NCBI GenBank assembly: GCA_020637215.1
Contig: JACJWI010000002.1
Span: 186,001-250,000 of the forward strand
Source of the DNA: Microthrixaceae bacterium
GTDB taxonomy: Bacteria; Actinomycetota; Acidimicrobiia; Acidimicrobiales; Microtrichaceae
Direction: 5' to 3'
DNA: 64,000 nt
Numbering within the stretch: position 1 is the first letter of the stretch; the number at the start of each line of letters is the position of its first letter. A program made the translations under genes and the position numbers. Positions 1 through 8,936 of the stretch are shown here, one piece after another. The notes under the pieces are model-generated. The model searched no databases and was not told where the DNA came from. It was given only the letters and a program-made list of their open reading frames with translations.

Positions 1-2
1 CC

Positions 3-317
3 GGCAGCCCCCTGCTGCTGTCGCTGCCGCACCCGTTCACCACCATGCTCGATGACGACGCTGACCAGCCGTCGCCCTACCTCACCCGCACGGCGTGGAG
101 CGCATCGCCGCTGGCGTGGCGCGCCGCCGGTGACGAGGGCGTCACCCATGTGCACCAGATCGGCGACGTGTTCACCACCCTGACGCGTTCCAACTTCGCG
201 GTCGACGCTCTGCTCGAACCCGAACCGGTCGACGGGGTCTCGGGCATCCACACCTCGACGCTGGTCGAGTGGGTGCCGCCCACGCTCGTGGTCCGGGCCC
301 GCAAGCTCGGGATCTGA
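3..317 (+). CDS. SAM-dependent methyltransferase, C-terminal part (partial)
   Basis: The frame is open from the left edge of the window to the stop, giving the last 104 residues of a gene that begins outside. It starts with a strand-like SLPHPF segment and ends with PPTLVVRARKLGI. This resembles the C-terminal strands of class I SAM methyltransferases, where a hydrophobic VVRARK strand closes the sheet. The SAM-binding glycine motif would lie upstream and cannot be seen, so the family call is tentative. It converges with the minus-strand cca gene 57 bases away. Confidence 0.5.
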   Translation, partial: GSPLLLSLPHPFTTMLDDDADQPSPYLTRTAWSASPLAWRAAGDEGVTHVHQIGDVFTTLTRSNFAVDALLEPEPVDGVSGIHTSTLVEWVPPTLVVRARKLGI

Positions 318-373
318 GCACCGCGCCGGATTTCTGAGGTCCGGATTGCGACAAGGTGTGTCGGTGCGGACCC

Positions 374-1765
374 CTATATCTGGGTGGCGTGCCAGGTGTC
401 GAGGGCGGCGTAGGCCTCGTCCTCGGTCATCGGTCCACGGTCCAGGCGCAGCTCCAGCAGGTGCGCCAACGCCCGGCCCACCTCGGGACCCGGCGCCAGC
501 CCCAGGTGCGCCATGACCTGCTGGCCGTCGAGGTCGGGTCGGATCGCGCTCAGCTCCTCGGCCGCCTGCAGGGCGGCGATGCGGTCCTCGAGTTCGTCGA
601 TGCGACGGTCGAGCGCTTCGGCCTTCTTCTTGTTGCGGGTCGTGCAGTCGGCCCGGGTGAGCGCGATCAGCTCGTCGAGCTGCGATCCGGCGTCGCGGAC
701 GAAGCGCCGCACCGCGGCGTCGGTCCAACCCATCTGGTAGGTGTGGAACCGCAGGTGCAGGTAGACGAGCTGGGTCACGTCCCGGACCATCTCGTTGCTG
801 AACTTCAGCGCCCGCATGCGGTCCCGGGTCATGCGGGCCCCGACCACCTCGTGGTGGTGGAAGCTCACGCCCTTGCCGCCGATCGAGCGGGTCTTGGGCT
901 TGCCGACGTCGTGGAACAGCGCGGCGAGCCGCACCTTGAGCTCGTTGCGGGCCTTGGCCACCACCGCGATCGTGTGGCTCAGCACGTCCTTGTGGCGGTG
1001 GATCGGGTCCTGCTCCAGGCGCATCGCCGGGAGCTCGGGCAGGAACATGGCGGCCAGGCCGCTGTCGTGCACGAACCACAGTCCGGCGGACGGGTCATCG
1101 ACGGTCACCAGCTTGCACAGCTCGTCGCGGATGCGCTCCGCGCTCACGATCTCGAGCCGTGGCGCACCGTCGCGGACCGCGGCGACCAGCTCCGGGACCG
1201 GGGCCAGGTCGTAGCGGGCGATGAACCGGGCGGCCCGGAGCATGCGCAACGGGTCGTCGGAGAAGCTCACCTCGGCGTCGAGGGGGGTGCGCAGCACACC
1301 GGCGGCCAGGTCGGCCAGGCCCCCGAACGGGTCGATGAGCACCGGTTCGGGGTGCGTGACCTCCAACGCCATCGCGTTGACGGTGAAGTCCCGACGGGAC
1401 AGGTCGACCTCGACCTCGGTGGTGTACGCGACCTGAGGCTTGCGGCTGTCGGAGGTGTAGGCCTCGGCCCGGTGGGTGGTGATCTCGTAGGTCCGACCGC
1501 CGATCGAGACGCCGATCGTCCCGAACTTCTCGCCCTGGGTCCACAGCGCGTCGGCCGCCGGCGCCACGATCGCCTTGATCGCCGCGGGCTCCGCGTCGGT
1601 GGTCAGGTCGACGTCGTCACCGATCGGACCGGTGCCCGACCCCGCCACGACGAACAGGTCGCGCACGACGCCGCCGACCAGGAACAGCCGGGCGTCGGCC
1701 GCTGCGAAGCGCTCGGCCAGGGGCCGGACCTCGTCGATCAGCTCACGGGCGCGCTCGGGGATCAC
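374..1765 (-). CDS. cca: CCA tRNA nucleotidyltransferase
   Basis: Adds or repairs the 3'-CCA end of tRNAs using CTP and ATP. The 463-residue product has the class II nucleotidyltransferase head: the LFLVGGVVRDLF motif, the metal-binding DDVDLTTDA motif, and RRDFTVNAMAL. An HD domain follows (HTIAVVAKARNELK, then ALFHDVGKPKT), as in the actinobacterial enzymes. The GTG start overlaps the stop of the upstream deacetylase gene (GTGA), so the two are translationally coupled. The enzyme is needed here because two of the four tRNA genes in the window do not encode CCA. The position upstream of DUF6049 and the sigM-like gene matches the conserved origin-proximal actinobacterial order. Confidence 0.93.
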   Translation of the reverse strand: MIPERARELIDEVRPLAERFAAADARLFLVGGVVRDLFVVAGSGTGPIGDDVDLTTDAEPAAIKAIVAPAADALWTQGEKFGTIGVSIGGRTYEITTHRAEAYTSDSRKPQVAYTTEVEVDLSRRDFTVNAMALEVTHPEPVLIDPFGGLADLAAGVLRTPLDAEVSFSDDPLRMLRAARFIARYDLAPVPELVAAVRDGAPRLEIVSAERIRDELCKLVTVDDPSAGLWFVHDSGLAAMFLPELPAMRLEQDPIHRHKDVLSHTIAVVAKARNELKVRLAALFHDVGKPKTRSIGGKGVSFHHHEVVGARMTRDRMRALKFSNEMVRDVTQLVYLHLRFHTYQMGWTDAAVRRFVRDAGSQLDELIALTRADCTTRNKKKAEALDRRIDELEDRIAALQAAEELSAIRPDLDGQQVMAHLGLAPGPEVGRALAHLLELRLDRGPMTEDEAYAALDTWHATQI

Positions 1766-2781
1766 GACCCGAGGCTAGCGACGCGGTCACGGGTGGCCGT
1801 CACCCGTTCCACCACGTCGTCGCCGGGACCGCCGCTCGTCGGTGCCTCGGGATGCAGGCGCTCGCCGTACATGGCCGAGACGGTCGCCGCGGTCGACCGG
1901 GCGATCGCCTCCAGGTCGTAGCCGCCCTCCAGGAACACCACCCGCCGACCGGGCGCGACCAGCGTCAGCAGGTCGGCCACGATGTCCGCGTAGTCACCCG
2001 AGGTCAGACCCAGCTCGGTGAGCGGGTCGTCGCGGTGAGCGTCGAAGCCCGCGGACACCAGCAGCCAGGTCGTGCCGTGGGCCTCGACCGCGGGGGCGAC
2101 CAGCTCCTCCAACGACCGGCGGTAATGGTCACCGGTGGCGCCGGCGGGCACCGGCAGGTTCCACGTGGCGCCCCGACCCGGACCTTCGCCGATCTCCGAC
2201 GCTCTCCCCGTCCCCGGATACAGCGGATGCTGGTGCCAGCTGACGTAGAGGACGTCGGGATCCCGGTAGAAGATGTCCTGCGTCCCGTTGCCGTGGTGGG
2301 CATCCACGTCGATCACCGCGACCCGCTCCCCCGCCGCCGCGAGCGCCGCGGCGGCCACCGCGACGTGGTTGTACAGGCAGAACCCCATGGCCCGGCTCGC
2401 CGTGGCGTGGTGCCCCGGCGGCCGCGGCGCGACGAAGGCCGCGTCCGCATCGCCGGAACGGAGGCGCTCGATCGCGTCGAGCCCGGCACCGGAGCCCAGC
2501 CGGGCCAGGTCCGCCGACGCCGAGGACACGACCGTGTCGGCGTCGAGGTGGGTCCGCCCCGACCGGCAGAACCCCTCCACCCCCCGGACGAAGGCCTCGG
2601 GATGGACCCGGAACAGCTCCTCGTCGGTGGCAGGGCGGGCGATGACCCGCTCGACGTCGTCGTCGACGCCGGCGAGGACCAGGCCGTCGGCCACGGCGTG
2701 CAGGCGATCGGGTCGCTCCGGGTGGAACGGACCGGTGTCGTGCAGAGCGAAGCGCTCGTCCGCGTACACCAGCACCGTCAT
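1762..2781 (-). CDS. Histone deacetylase family (AcuC/AphA-like) zinc amidohydrolase
   Basis: A 339-residue member of the histone-deacetylase/acetoin-utilisation/acetylpolyamine amidohydrolase superfamily, which hydrolyses amide-linked acetyl groups from lysines or polyamines. Visible catalytic features are PRPPGHHAT (tandem histidine charge relay), VIDVDAHHGNG (zinc Asp and His), SAGFDAHRDDP (zinc Asp) and EGGYDL. The substrate cannot be told from sequence. The ATG at 2781 is chosen because the protein begins there with the family-typical VYADERF, and a TACGCT hexamer lies 6 bases upstream with no Shine-Dalgarno, suggesting leaderless initiation. The gene overlaps cca by 4 bases and diverges from a GNAT acetyltransferase gene, so an acetylase and a deacetylase are placed back to back. 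Confidence 0.88.
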   Translation of the reverse strand: MTVLVYADERFALHDTGPFHPERPDRLHAVADGLVLAGVDDDVERVIARPATDEELFRVHPEAFVRGVEGFCRSGRTHLDADTVVSSASADLARLGSGAGLDAIERLRSGDADAAFVAPRPPGHHATASRAMGFCLYNHVAVAAAALAAAGERVAVIDVDAHHGNGTQDIFYRDPDVLYVSWHQHPLYPGTGRASEIGEGPGRGATWNLPVPAGATGDHYRRSLEELVAPAVEAHGTTWLLVSAGFDAHRDDPLTELGLTSGDYADIVADLLTLVAPGRRVVFLEGGYDLEAIARSTAATVSAMYGERLHPEAPTSGGPGDDVVERVTATRDRVASLGS

Positions 2782-2898
2782 CCGAGCAGCGTACCGTCGG
2801 CGCCCTCCGAGCTCCGGGGCCGCGTTCCCACGACCCGTTCGGAGCGGACCTATCGTCTGGTCGTCGCCGACATCCCCACCCGACACCGCCTGGAGCCG

Positions 2899-3636
2899 AT
2901 GCAGGACATGACCAGCCGTCAGCTGCTGCGCGTCGGGGAGGACCGGTTCCGGGTCGGTCCGTGGCACGCGGATGACCGCATCGCGTACCTGGCGCTGCCG
3001 CCGCCGCCGACCGGGCCGTCGGTCGACGGCCTCAACGGTTGTCTCCGCGGGATCGCGGCCGCCGGCTACAGCTCGGTGATCACCTCGGCGCTGCACCCGA
3101 CCGAGGCCCGACCGTTCCTGGAGGCCGGGTTCACCGAGTACGACCGGCTGAGGGTCCTGTCCCACGACCTCCGCGGGCTCGACCGACTGAGGAGCCGGAC
3201 CGGGGGCGTCCGGCTCCGCCGGGCCCGCCGGTCCGACCGCGACGACGCCCTGGCGGTCGACAACCGTGCGTTCCCCGTGTTCTGGCGACTCGACCGAGCC
3301 GCCATGACCGAGGCCGAGAAGGCCACGCCGGTCTGCAGGTTCCGGGTGGCGCTCCCCGAGCGCGACGCCCCGCGGCGGGTGCTCGGCTACGCCGTCACCG
3401 GTCGCGGATCGGGTCAGGGCTTCCTGCAGCGCCTCGCGGTCGATCCCGACCAGTCCGGGCACGGGATCGGCTCCGCCCTGGTCCTCGACGCGCTCTGCTG
3501 GGCCTCCCGACGCCGCTGCCGGCGGGTGCTGGTCAACACCCAGCGCCACAACACCCGCGCGCTGGCACTCTACCGCCGCCTCGGCTTCGAGGTGACTCCG
3601 ACCGACCTCCTCGTCCTGCACCGACCCGTGCCGTGA
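2899..3636 (+). CDS. GNAT family N-acetyltransferase
   Basis: A 245-residue protein with a GNAT fold in its second half: VRLRRARRSD at the first strand, LQRLAVDPDQSGHGIGSAL as motif A with the acetyl-CoA pyrophosphate-binding loop, and RHNTRALALYRRLGFE as motif B. The N-terminal ~85 residues look like a degenerate second GNAT-like half. The acceptor is unknown; RimI-type protein acetylation is possible. Start choice is uncertain between ATG 2899 and ATG 2908, and neither has a well-spaced ribosome site. The stop overlaps the GTG start of the DUF6049 gene (GTGA), so the pair is probably co-translated. Confidence 0.8.
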   Translation: MQDMTSRQLLRVGEDRFRVGPWHADDRIAYLALPPPPTGPSVDGLNGCLRGIAAAGYSSVITSALHPTEARPFLEAGFTEYDRLRVLSHDLRGLDRLRSRTGGVRLRRARRSDRDDALAVDNRAFPVFWRLDRAAMTEAEKATPVCRFRVALPERDAPRRVLGYAVTGRGSGQGFLQRLAVDPDQSGHGIGSALVLDALCWASRRRCRRVLVNTQRHNTRALALYRRLGFEVTPTDLLVLHRPVP

Positions 3637-5774
3637 GCGCCCGTTCCGTGATCGCGAGGTCGGTCCCAGAGCACACCGTCCGGCGACGGATCCGCCTGCT
3701 CCTGTGCGCCGTTGCGATCTCGACCGCCGTCGTGGCCCCCGCCGGGTCGCTGTCCGCCGTCCCCCGTCAGGTCGCGGGTGGCTCCGCCGCGGCCCCGAGC
3801 ACCTCGATCGTCGTCACCGCGGTGACGCCGTGGGTCGATCCCGACGGCGACTTCCGGATCGGGATGCGGGTGGACGGTCCCCTGCCGGTCGATGCCGTCC
3901 TCACGACCCAGATCCACCAGCGGCTCCAGGCCGCTCGGACCACCACGCTGCGCGGTGCCGTCGAGCGGGTCATCGCCAGCGACGACGCGGGACCTCCGCT
4001 GCAGTCGCCCCGTGACCGCACCGTCGCATCGCTCGGCGACGCCGCCACGGGCGTCGTTGTCGACATACCGATCCGCGGCACCCGATCCGGGGACTCGGAA
4101 CGGGTGCTCCTGCCCAACCCCGGAATCCACCCCGTCACCGTGAGCGTCGCCGACGCGGCCGGCACCGAGCTCGCGTCGACGATCGTGTTCCTCAACCGAC
4201 TTCCCGACACCATGCCGGTCTCCCGGGACGGCTCTCCCGCCGCGGTGTCGTTGTCGGTCTACGCCCTCGTCGACGGGCCCGCAGCACTGCGTCCCTCGGG
4301 GCAGGCCGACCTCGACCCGGCGACCCGCGAGCAGCTCAGCGCGCTGGCGAGCACGCTCGAGTCCGGCGTTCCGGGGCCGATCACCCTGGCCGTCCGGCCG
4401 AACCTGCTCGACGCACTCGACCGTTCCGAGGACCCGACCGACCGCAACATCCTGCGGGTCCTGCGGTCGGCGACGTCCGGGTCGACTCCGGCCACCGTGG
4501 CCGGGATGCCGTACGTCGACGTCGACGTCGGGAGCCTGTCGGAGTCCGCCGACGGGCGCGGCGAGGTGCTCCGCCAGATCGCCCTCACGAACTCGACGGT
4601 CCAGCACGTCCTGGGCGTCGAACCGGTGGGGACGACCTGGTACGACGGCGACTCGGTGACCGAGGCGAGCCTCCCGTTCCTCGAGGTCCTCGGCGCCCGC
4701 CGCGCCGCGATCCCCGCCGACGACCTCCGACTCCACGACCCCCGCTCCACTCCCGACGGCGCGCGGTCTCTCGCGGTCGGGCTTCCACCCTCGACACTCA
4801 CCGCCACCGCCCCGGATGAGTCGCTCAGCCGACTGCTCGACGAAGGGGCGAACGGGTCCGACGACGAGCCCGGACCCGGCCAACGGGCGAACCAGGTCGT
4901 GGCGACGTTGATGGCCACGTGGTATCCGGCCGCCGCCGAGTCCGGATCGGCCGGCGGGAGCGAGTTCCCCGGTCCGGCCACGCTCCTGCGCACCCCGGTC
5001 GGCACCGGACCGGCCGTGCTCGCCGCGCTCTACGCCGCTCTCGCCGACCCCGGGCCGATCACCCTCGACCCCGGCGCCGTGCCCACCGCCGCCGCCGCCG
5101 TCGACGGCGAACCCGTGACCGCCCAGGTCCCCGCAGACGGTCCCACCGATCCGGGGCCCGCCCTCCGGGAGGTCCTCGACACCCGACGCTCGATCGACGG
5201 GTACCGGTCGCTGGCCCCGTCCGCGACCGCGGAGGCCGCCGAATGGGACCGCATCGACGCCCAGACGCTGCACGTGGACATGTCAGCCGCGGACCGCGAC
5301 ACCTACCACCGCAGGATCCTGGCCGACATCGGCGTCCTGGTCGCACAGATCGAGATGCCACCGGAGCGTCAGGTCCTGCTGACCGACCGCGAGGCCACGA
5401 TCCCGCTGCGGTTCCGCAACGACCTCCCCTATGCCGTGGACGTGCAGCTGTGGATCCGGTCGGTCCGCCTCGACGTCGGCGGCGGCGACCGACGCATCGT
5501 CACCCTCCGGCCCGGTGAGAACCGGGTCGACCTGCCCGTGACGGTGCGCGCCCCCGGCGGCACGCTGCTGAGGATCGACGCGTCCTCCCCCGACGGGGCG
5601 CTGGCCCTTCCTGCGGTGGCGATCCCGGTGACCTCGAGGACCATCTCGGGGGTGGGAGCCGCGCTGTCGGTGCTCTCGCTGCTGTTCCTGGCCGGATGGT
5701 GGACGGTCTCGATCCGACGGGAACGTCGACGTCGTGGACCCGAACGGGGCCCGGGGGCCGCGACGGACCGATAG
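3633..5774 (+). CDS. DUF6049 family membrane-anchored envelope protein
   Basis: A 713-residue protein with a basic N-terminus, a hydrophobic signal segment (RLLLCAVAISTAVVAPAG), a long extracytoplasmic region, and one transmembrane helix near the C-terminus (SVLSLLFLAGWWTVSI) followed by an Arg-rich cytoplasmic tail. The C-terminal beta-rich part (PLRFRNDLPYAVDVQLWIRS) resembles the Ig-like end of DUF6049 proteins, which sit at this place beside murJ in many actinobacteria. Function is unknown; an envelope role is inferred from topology and neighbourhood. The GTG start overlaps the preceding stop by GTGA. The stop codon TAG is also part of the putative -10 hexamer of the kinase gene. Confidence 0.75.
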   Translation: MSARSVIARSVPEHTVRRRIRLLLCAVAISTAVVAPAGSLSAVPRQVAGGSAAAPSTSIVVTAVTPWVDPDGDFRIGMRVDGPLPVDAVLTTQIHQRLQAARTTTLRGAVERVIASDDAGPPLQSPRDRTVASLGDAATGVVVDIPIRGTRSGDSERVLLPNPGIHPVTVSVADAAGTELASTIVFLNRLPDTMPVSRDGSPAAVSLSVYALVDGPAALRPSGQADLDPATREQLSALASTLESGVPGPITLAVRPNLLDALDRSEDPTDRNILRVLRSATSGSTPATVAGMPYVDVDVGSLSESADGRGEVLRQIALTNSTVQHVLGVEPVGTTWYDGDSVTEASLPFLEVLGARRAAIPADDLRLHDPRSTPDGARSLAVGLPPSTLTATAPDESLSRLLDEGANGSDDEPGPGQRANQVVATLMATWYPAAAESGSAGGSEFPGPATLLRTPVGTGPAVLAALYAALADPGPITLDPGAVPTAAAAVDGEPVTAQVPADGPTDPGPALREVLDTRRSIDGYRSLAPSATAEAAEWDRIDAQTLHVDMSAADRDTYHRRILADIGVLVAQIEMPPERQVLLTDREATIPLRFRNDLPYAVDVQLWIRSVRLDVGGGDRRIVTLRPGENRVDLPVTVRAPGGTLLRIDASSPDGALALPAVAIPVTSRTISGVGAALSVLSLLFLAGWWTVSIRRERRRRGPERGPGAATDR

Positions 5775-5785
5775 CGTGGGGTCGA

Positions 5786-7354
5786 GTGGACGAGACCCAG
5801 GTCGGCTCCGGCCCGATCGACCTCACCCGGGGGTCGCTGCCGACCGGATCCCTCGCTGGAACCACCCTCGGCGGCCGCTATCGACTGGACCGCATCATCG
5901 GCGCCGGCGGCATGGCGCAGGTGTGGGAAGGGACCGACTCGGTCCTCGGCCGCCGGGTCGCGGTCAAGGTGCTGCACCCCCACCTCGCCGATGACGAGTC
6001 GCTGGTCCGACGGTTCCGCCAGGAGGCGATAGCAGCCGCACGACTCAACGACCCCGGGATCGTCGGCGTCTACGACACGTGCAGCGACGACGGCCACGAG
6101 GCGATCGTCATGGAGCTGCTGCAGGCCACGACGCTGCATCAGCTCATCGACGAGCGCGGGACGATCGATCCCGACACCACGTTGCGGATCGGACTTCGCC
6201 TCCTCGATGCACTCGAGAGCGCTCACCGAGCCGGGTTGGTGCACCGCGACGTCAAGCCCTCCAACGTGCTGCTCTGCGACGACGGCCGCGTCAAGATCGC
6301 CGACTTCGGCATCGCCAAGGCCGACGACCAGACCGAGCTCACCCGCGACGGCTCCCTGCTGGGCACCGCGTCCTACCTGGCCCCGGAGCAGCTGACCGGC
6401 ACCGACGTCGATGCCCGAGCGGACCTCTACTCCCTGGGTCTGGTCCTCTACGAGTGCCTCACCGGACGAGTTCCGTTCCGTGGGGACACCGGCGCCGCGG
6501 TCGCGCTCGCCCGGCTCCACACCACGCCGACCGACCCCCGCCGCATCCGCTCCGACATCCCGCCCCGCCTGGCTGACGCCGTCATGCGGGCACTCGAACG
6601 CGACCCGGACCGTCGTTTCGACTCCGCCGCTGACTTCCGGGCCGCGTTGCTGCACGCCGATGTCGACGTCCCGGCCGCCGTGCCGGGTCCGCCGATCGAA
6701 CCGCCGGCGGTGACCACCGTCGAGCACGACCCACCCGGATTCGGACGATCCGAGCGGCGATGGCTCCTGCCGGCCTTCCTGATCCTGCTCATCGCGGTCG
6801 GGATCATCGTCGCAGGACTGCTCTTCCGTGAGTCCCGTCAGCCCGACACGGCTGGTCCGACGACCAGTTCGACGGTCGCGCCGGCCGAGCCGCTGCCCAT
6901 CGCGTCGGTCAGCTCCTATGACCCCCAGGGCAGCGGGACCTCAGGAGAGAACGACTCCCTGGCCGCGCGGGCGACCGACGGCGACGACCTCACCGCGTGG
7001 CGGACCGAGACCTACGACCAGCCCGACTTCTTCGGCGACAAGACCGGGATCGGTCTGGTCATCCACCTCGCCGGCCGGTCCCGTCTGGAGAACGTCCGCG
7101 TGTCGGGCTCGACCAACGGATGGAGCGGACAGGTGTACGTCCTCGACGGCGACCCCGACCCTGCCGGGCCTGGCGACCTGCACCCGTCGGCCACCCTGAC
7201 CGACGTCCGTGGCCCCGTCAGCGTCGACCTCGGCGGGGCGACGGGAACCACCGTCCTGCTCTGGATCACCGACCTCGGCGACCCGACCGACGGGTCCCGA
7301 CACCGGGTCGAGATCCAGGAGGTCGTCCCGAACGGGTCGCCGGCACCGAGCTGA
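5786..7354 (+). CDS. Receptor-type Ser/Thr protein kinase with discoidin-like ectodomain
   Basis: A 522-residue membrane kinase. Residues ~31-290 form a Hanks-type kinase domain with the glycine loop GAGGMAQV (39-46), invariant Lys61 in VAVK, catalytic HRDVKPSN (153-160), DFG (173-175) and the activation segment GTASYLAPEQ. All catalytic residues are present, so it should be active. One transmembrane helix lies at ~326-346. The remaining ~175 extracellular residues resemble the discoidin/F5-8C-like domain at the C-terminus of mycobacterial MviN (ATDGDDLTAWRTE, LENVRVSGSTN); there are no PASTA repeats. The GTG start lies 8 bases after TAGCGT with no Shine-Dalgarno, so leaderless expression is likely. 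It occupies the locus where other actinobacteria carry murJ. Confidence 0.85.
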   Translation: MDETQVGSGPIDLTRGSLPTGSLAGTTLGGRYRLDRIIGAGGMAQVWEGTDSVLGRRVAVKVLHPHLADDESLVRRFRQEAIAAARLNDPGIVGVYDTCSDDGHEAIVMELLQATTLHQLIDERGTIDPDTTLRIGLRLLDALESAHRAGLVHRDVKPSNVLLCDDGRVKIADFGIAKADDQTELTRDGSLLGTASYLAPEQLTGTDVDARADLYSLGLVLYECLTGRVPFRGDTGAAVALARLHTTPTDPRRIRSDIPPRLADAVMRALERDPDRRFDSAADFRAALLHADVDVPAAVPGPPIEPPAVTTVEHDPPGFGRSERRWLLPAFLILLIAVGIIVAGLLFRESRQPDTAGPTTSSTVAPAEPLPIASVSSYDPQGSGTSGENDSLAARATDGDDLTAWRTETYDQPDFFGDKTGIGLVIHLAGRSRLENVRVSGSTNGWSGQVYVLDGDPDPAGPGDLHPSATLTDVRGPVSVDLGGATGTTVLLWITDLGDPTDGSRHRVEIQEVVPNGSPAPS

Positions 7355-7360
7355 CGCGAC

Positions 7361-7981
7361 ATGGGCAGAACCTCGCAGGGAGGGGACGGGCCGAGCGACG
7401 AGGACCTGGTCGCAGCCGCGCGCCGCGGCGACCGGGCCGCCATGGACCAGCTCCTGCGTCGCCACCACGACCGGATCCTGGCGGTGTGCCACCGGCTCTG
7501 TCGGAATCCTGCCGACGCCGAGGACGCCGCCCAGGACGCCCTGATCGCCATCGTCCGCGCGCTCGACCGGTTCGACGGTCGTTCCCGGTTCAGCACCTGG
7601 GCCTACCGGGTGACGACCAACTCGTGCCTGGACGAGCTGCGCCGACGGCGACGACGGCCCGTCACCGTCGACGCCACCTCGGTTCCCGAGCCCGCCGCCA
7701 CCGACGTCGAACCCGCAGATGCCGCAGTGCGCTCCGAGGTGCGTTCCACGCTCGTCGAGGTGCTCGAGCGCCTCCCCGAGGAGTTCCGGGTTCCTCTGGT
7801 GCTGCGCGACGTCGCCGACCTCGACTACGCGAGCATCGGAGAGATCCTGGATCTGGCCCCGGGGACGGTGCGCTCCCGGATCGCCCGCGGACGGGCCCGA
7901 GCCGCCGCCCTCCTCGACGGGAACCCGACGGCCGGTGCCGACGTCGAAGTACCGGACCCCACCGCGATGGACCCGCCATGA
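7361..7981 (+). CDS. ECF RNA polymerase sigma factor (SigM-like position)
   Basis: A 206-residue group IV sigma factor. Region 2 is visible as DQLLRRHHDRILAVCHRL, then DAEDAAQDALIAIVRAL and SRFSTWAYRVTTNSCLDELR. Region 4 follows as RLPEEFRVPLVLRDVADLDY and IGEILDLAPGTVRSRIARGR. There is no extra C-terminal domain. The gene sits between the kinase and trxB, the position of sigM in mycobacteria and streptomycetes; orthology is inferred from synteny only. It ends in an ATGA overlap with the anti-sigma gene, so sigma and anti-sigma are made in coupled amounts. Only 6 bases separate it from the kinase gene, so kinase and sigma factor are probably co-transcribed. Confidence 0.9.
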   Translation: MGRTSQGGDGPSDEDLVAAARRGDRAAMDQLLRRHHDRILAVCHRLCRNPADAEDAAQDALIAIVRALDRFDGRSRFSTWAYRVTTNSCLDELRRRRRRPVTVDATSVPEPAATDVEPADAAVRSEVRSTLVEVLERLPEEFRVPLVLRDVADLDYASIGEILDLAPGTVRSRIARGRARAAALLDGNPTAGADVEVPDPTAMDPP

Positions 7982-8886
7982 ACGACCGACGACCCGACGA
8001 CTCCGAGTCTCCGCAGACCACGCCGGCGACGCCCGGGTCGCGACGCGTGCCCCGGGACGGGACCGCGGATGAGTGGGTGAGCGCGGTCCTCGACGGAGAG
8101 GCCGACGCCGAGGAGTCGGCCGCCGTCCGAGCCGATCCGGTCCTGCTCGCCCGCCTCGCAAGGTTCCAGGATCTGCGCGACCGGCACCGACAGCTCGCGC
8201 TCGACCCCCCGCCGTCGCCTGCCGACGTCGATCAGCGCGTGGCGGCCGCTCTGGCCGAGATGGGAGCCACGTCCGGATCCGGTCACCGTCCCGACCTGGT
8301 CGCTTCCGGTCACGCGAGGCCGGAGCGATCCACCCGGGTCCCGAGAGGCCGGTCGTGGGTGGCGATCGCCGCCGCGGTGGTCCTGGTCGTGGTCGCGGCC
8401 GGGGTCGCGGTGCGCGCCACCACCGGCCGCTCCGGCACCGGTGAGCACCTGGCGGATTCGGCCACCGAGGTTACGGGGGAGGGTTCGGGCTCTCTCGAGC
8501 CGCCGACCAGCACCACGTCGCCGCCGTTCACCAGTCCCGCCCCCGCTGGTGCGTCAGGTGCCGGGACCTCGAGCGAGGAGTCCGCCCCCTCGGGGTCGCC
8601 GACCAACAGCGCCGATCGCTCGGCGCCTGTCGTTTCCGACGAGCGGCTGGCCGAGCTCCCGGACCTGGGGACCCACGCGGACACCGCCGCAATGGTGGCG
8701 GCGACTCCCACATCCACCCTCGACTCCCTGCCGCTGAGGGATCCCGCGACCCTGCCCTGTCGGACCGGCGGCCCGGACGCGGTCCGCGTCGCGGTCGCCG
8801 TCGTCGCCGGTTCGCCGGCCCTGGTGATCCTCACCGGTGACACGGTCCGGGCCGTGTCGGTCCCCGGGTGTCTCCCCCTCCCCTGA
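7978..8886 (+). CDS. Single-pass membrane anti-sigma factor without zinc motif
   Basis: A 302-residue protein: cytoplasmic N-terminus (~1-115) with a short helical region (DEWVSAVLDGEADAEE) typical of anti-sigma domains, one transmembrane helix (WVAIAAAVVLVVVAAGVAV), then a Ser/Thr/Pro-rich extracytoplasmic stalk and a small C-terminal domain. The HxxxCxxC signature of zinc anti-sigma factors is absent. The C-terminal domain carries two cysteines, Cys261 and Cys298, that could form a disulphide outside the cell. The coupled sigma gene gives the functional assignment. Redox control is inference, suggested by the cysteine pair and by trxB-trxA downstream. Confidence 0.75.
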   Translation: MNDRRPDDSESPQTTPATPGSRRVPRDGTADEWVSAVLDGEADAEESAAVRADPVLLARLARFQDLRDRHRQLALDPPPSPADVDQRVAAALAEMGATSGSGHRPDLVASGHARPERSTRVPRGRSWVAIAAAVVLVVVAAGVAVRATTGRSGTGEHLADSATEVTGEGSGSLEPPTSTTSPPFTSPAPAGASGAGTSSEESAPSGSPTNSADRSAPVVSDERLAELPDLGTHADTAAMVAATPTSTLDSLPLRDPATLPCRTGGPDAVRVAVAVVAGSPALVILTGDTVRAVSVPGCLPLP

Positions 8887-8936
8887 CCGACGGTCCTGTC
8901 GCCCCGGACCCGACCCAACCCCTAGGCTCCTGCGCC

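Noticed and set aside
356..1921. Plus-strand frame of 521 codons opposite cca
   Set aside because: Cca on the minus strand has all nucleotidyltransferase and HD motifs; this is its antisense shadow.
5786..7354. The kinase as a pseudokinase like MviN's
   Set aside because: Lys61, HRD and DFG residues are all present.
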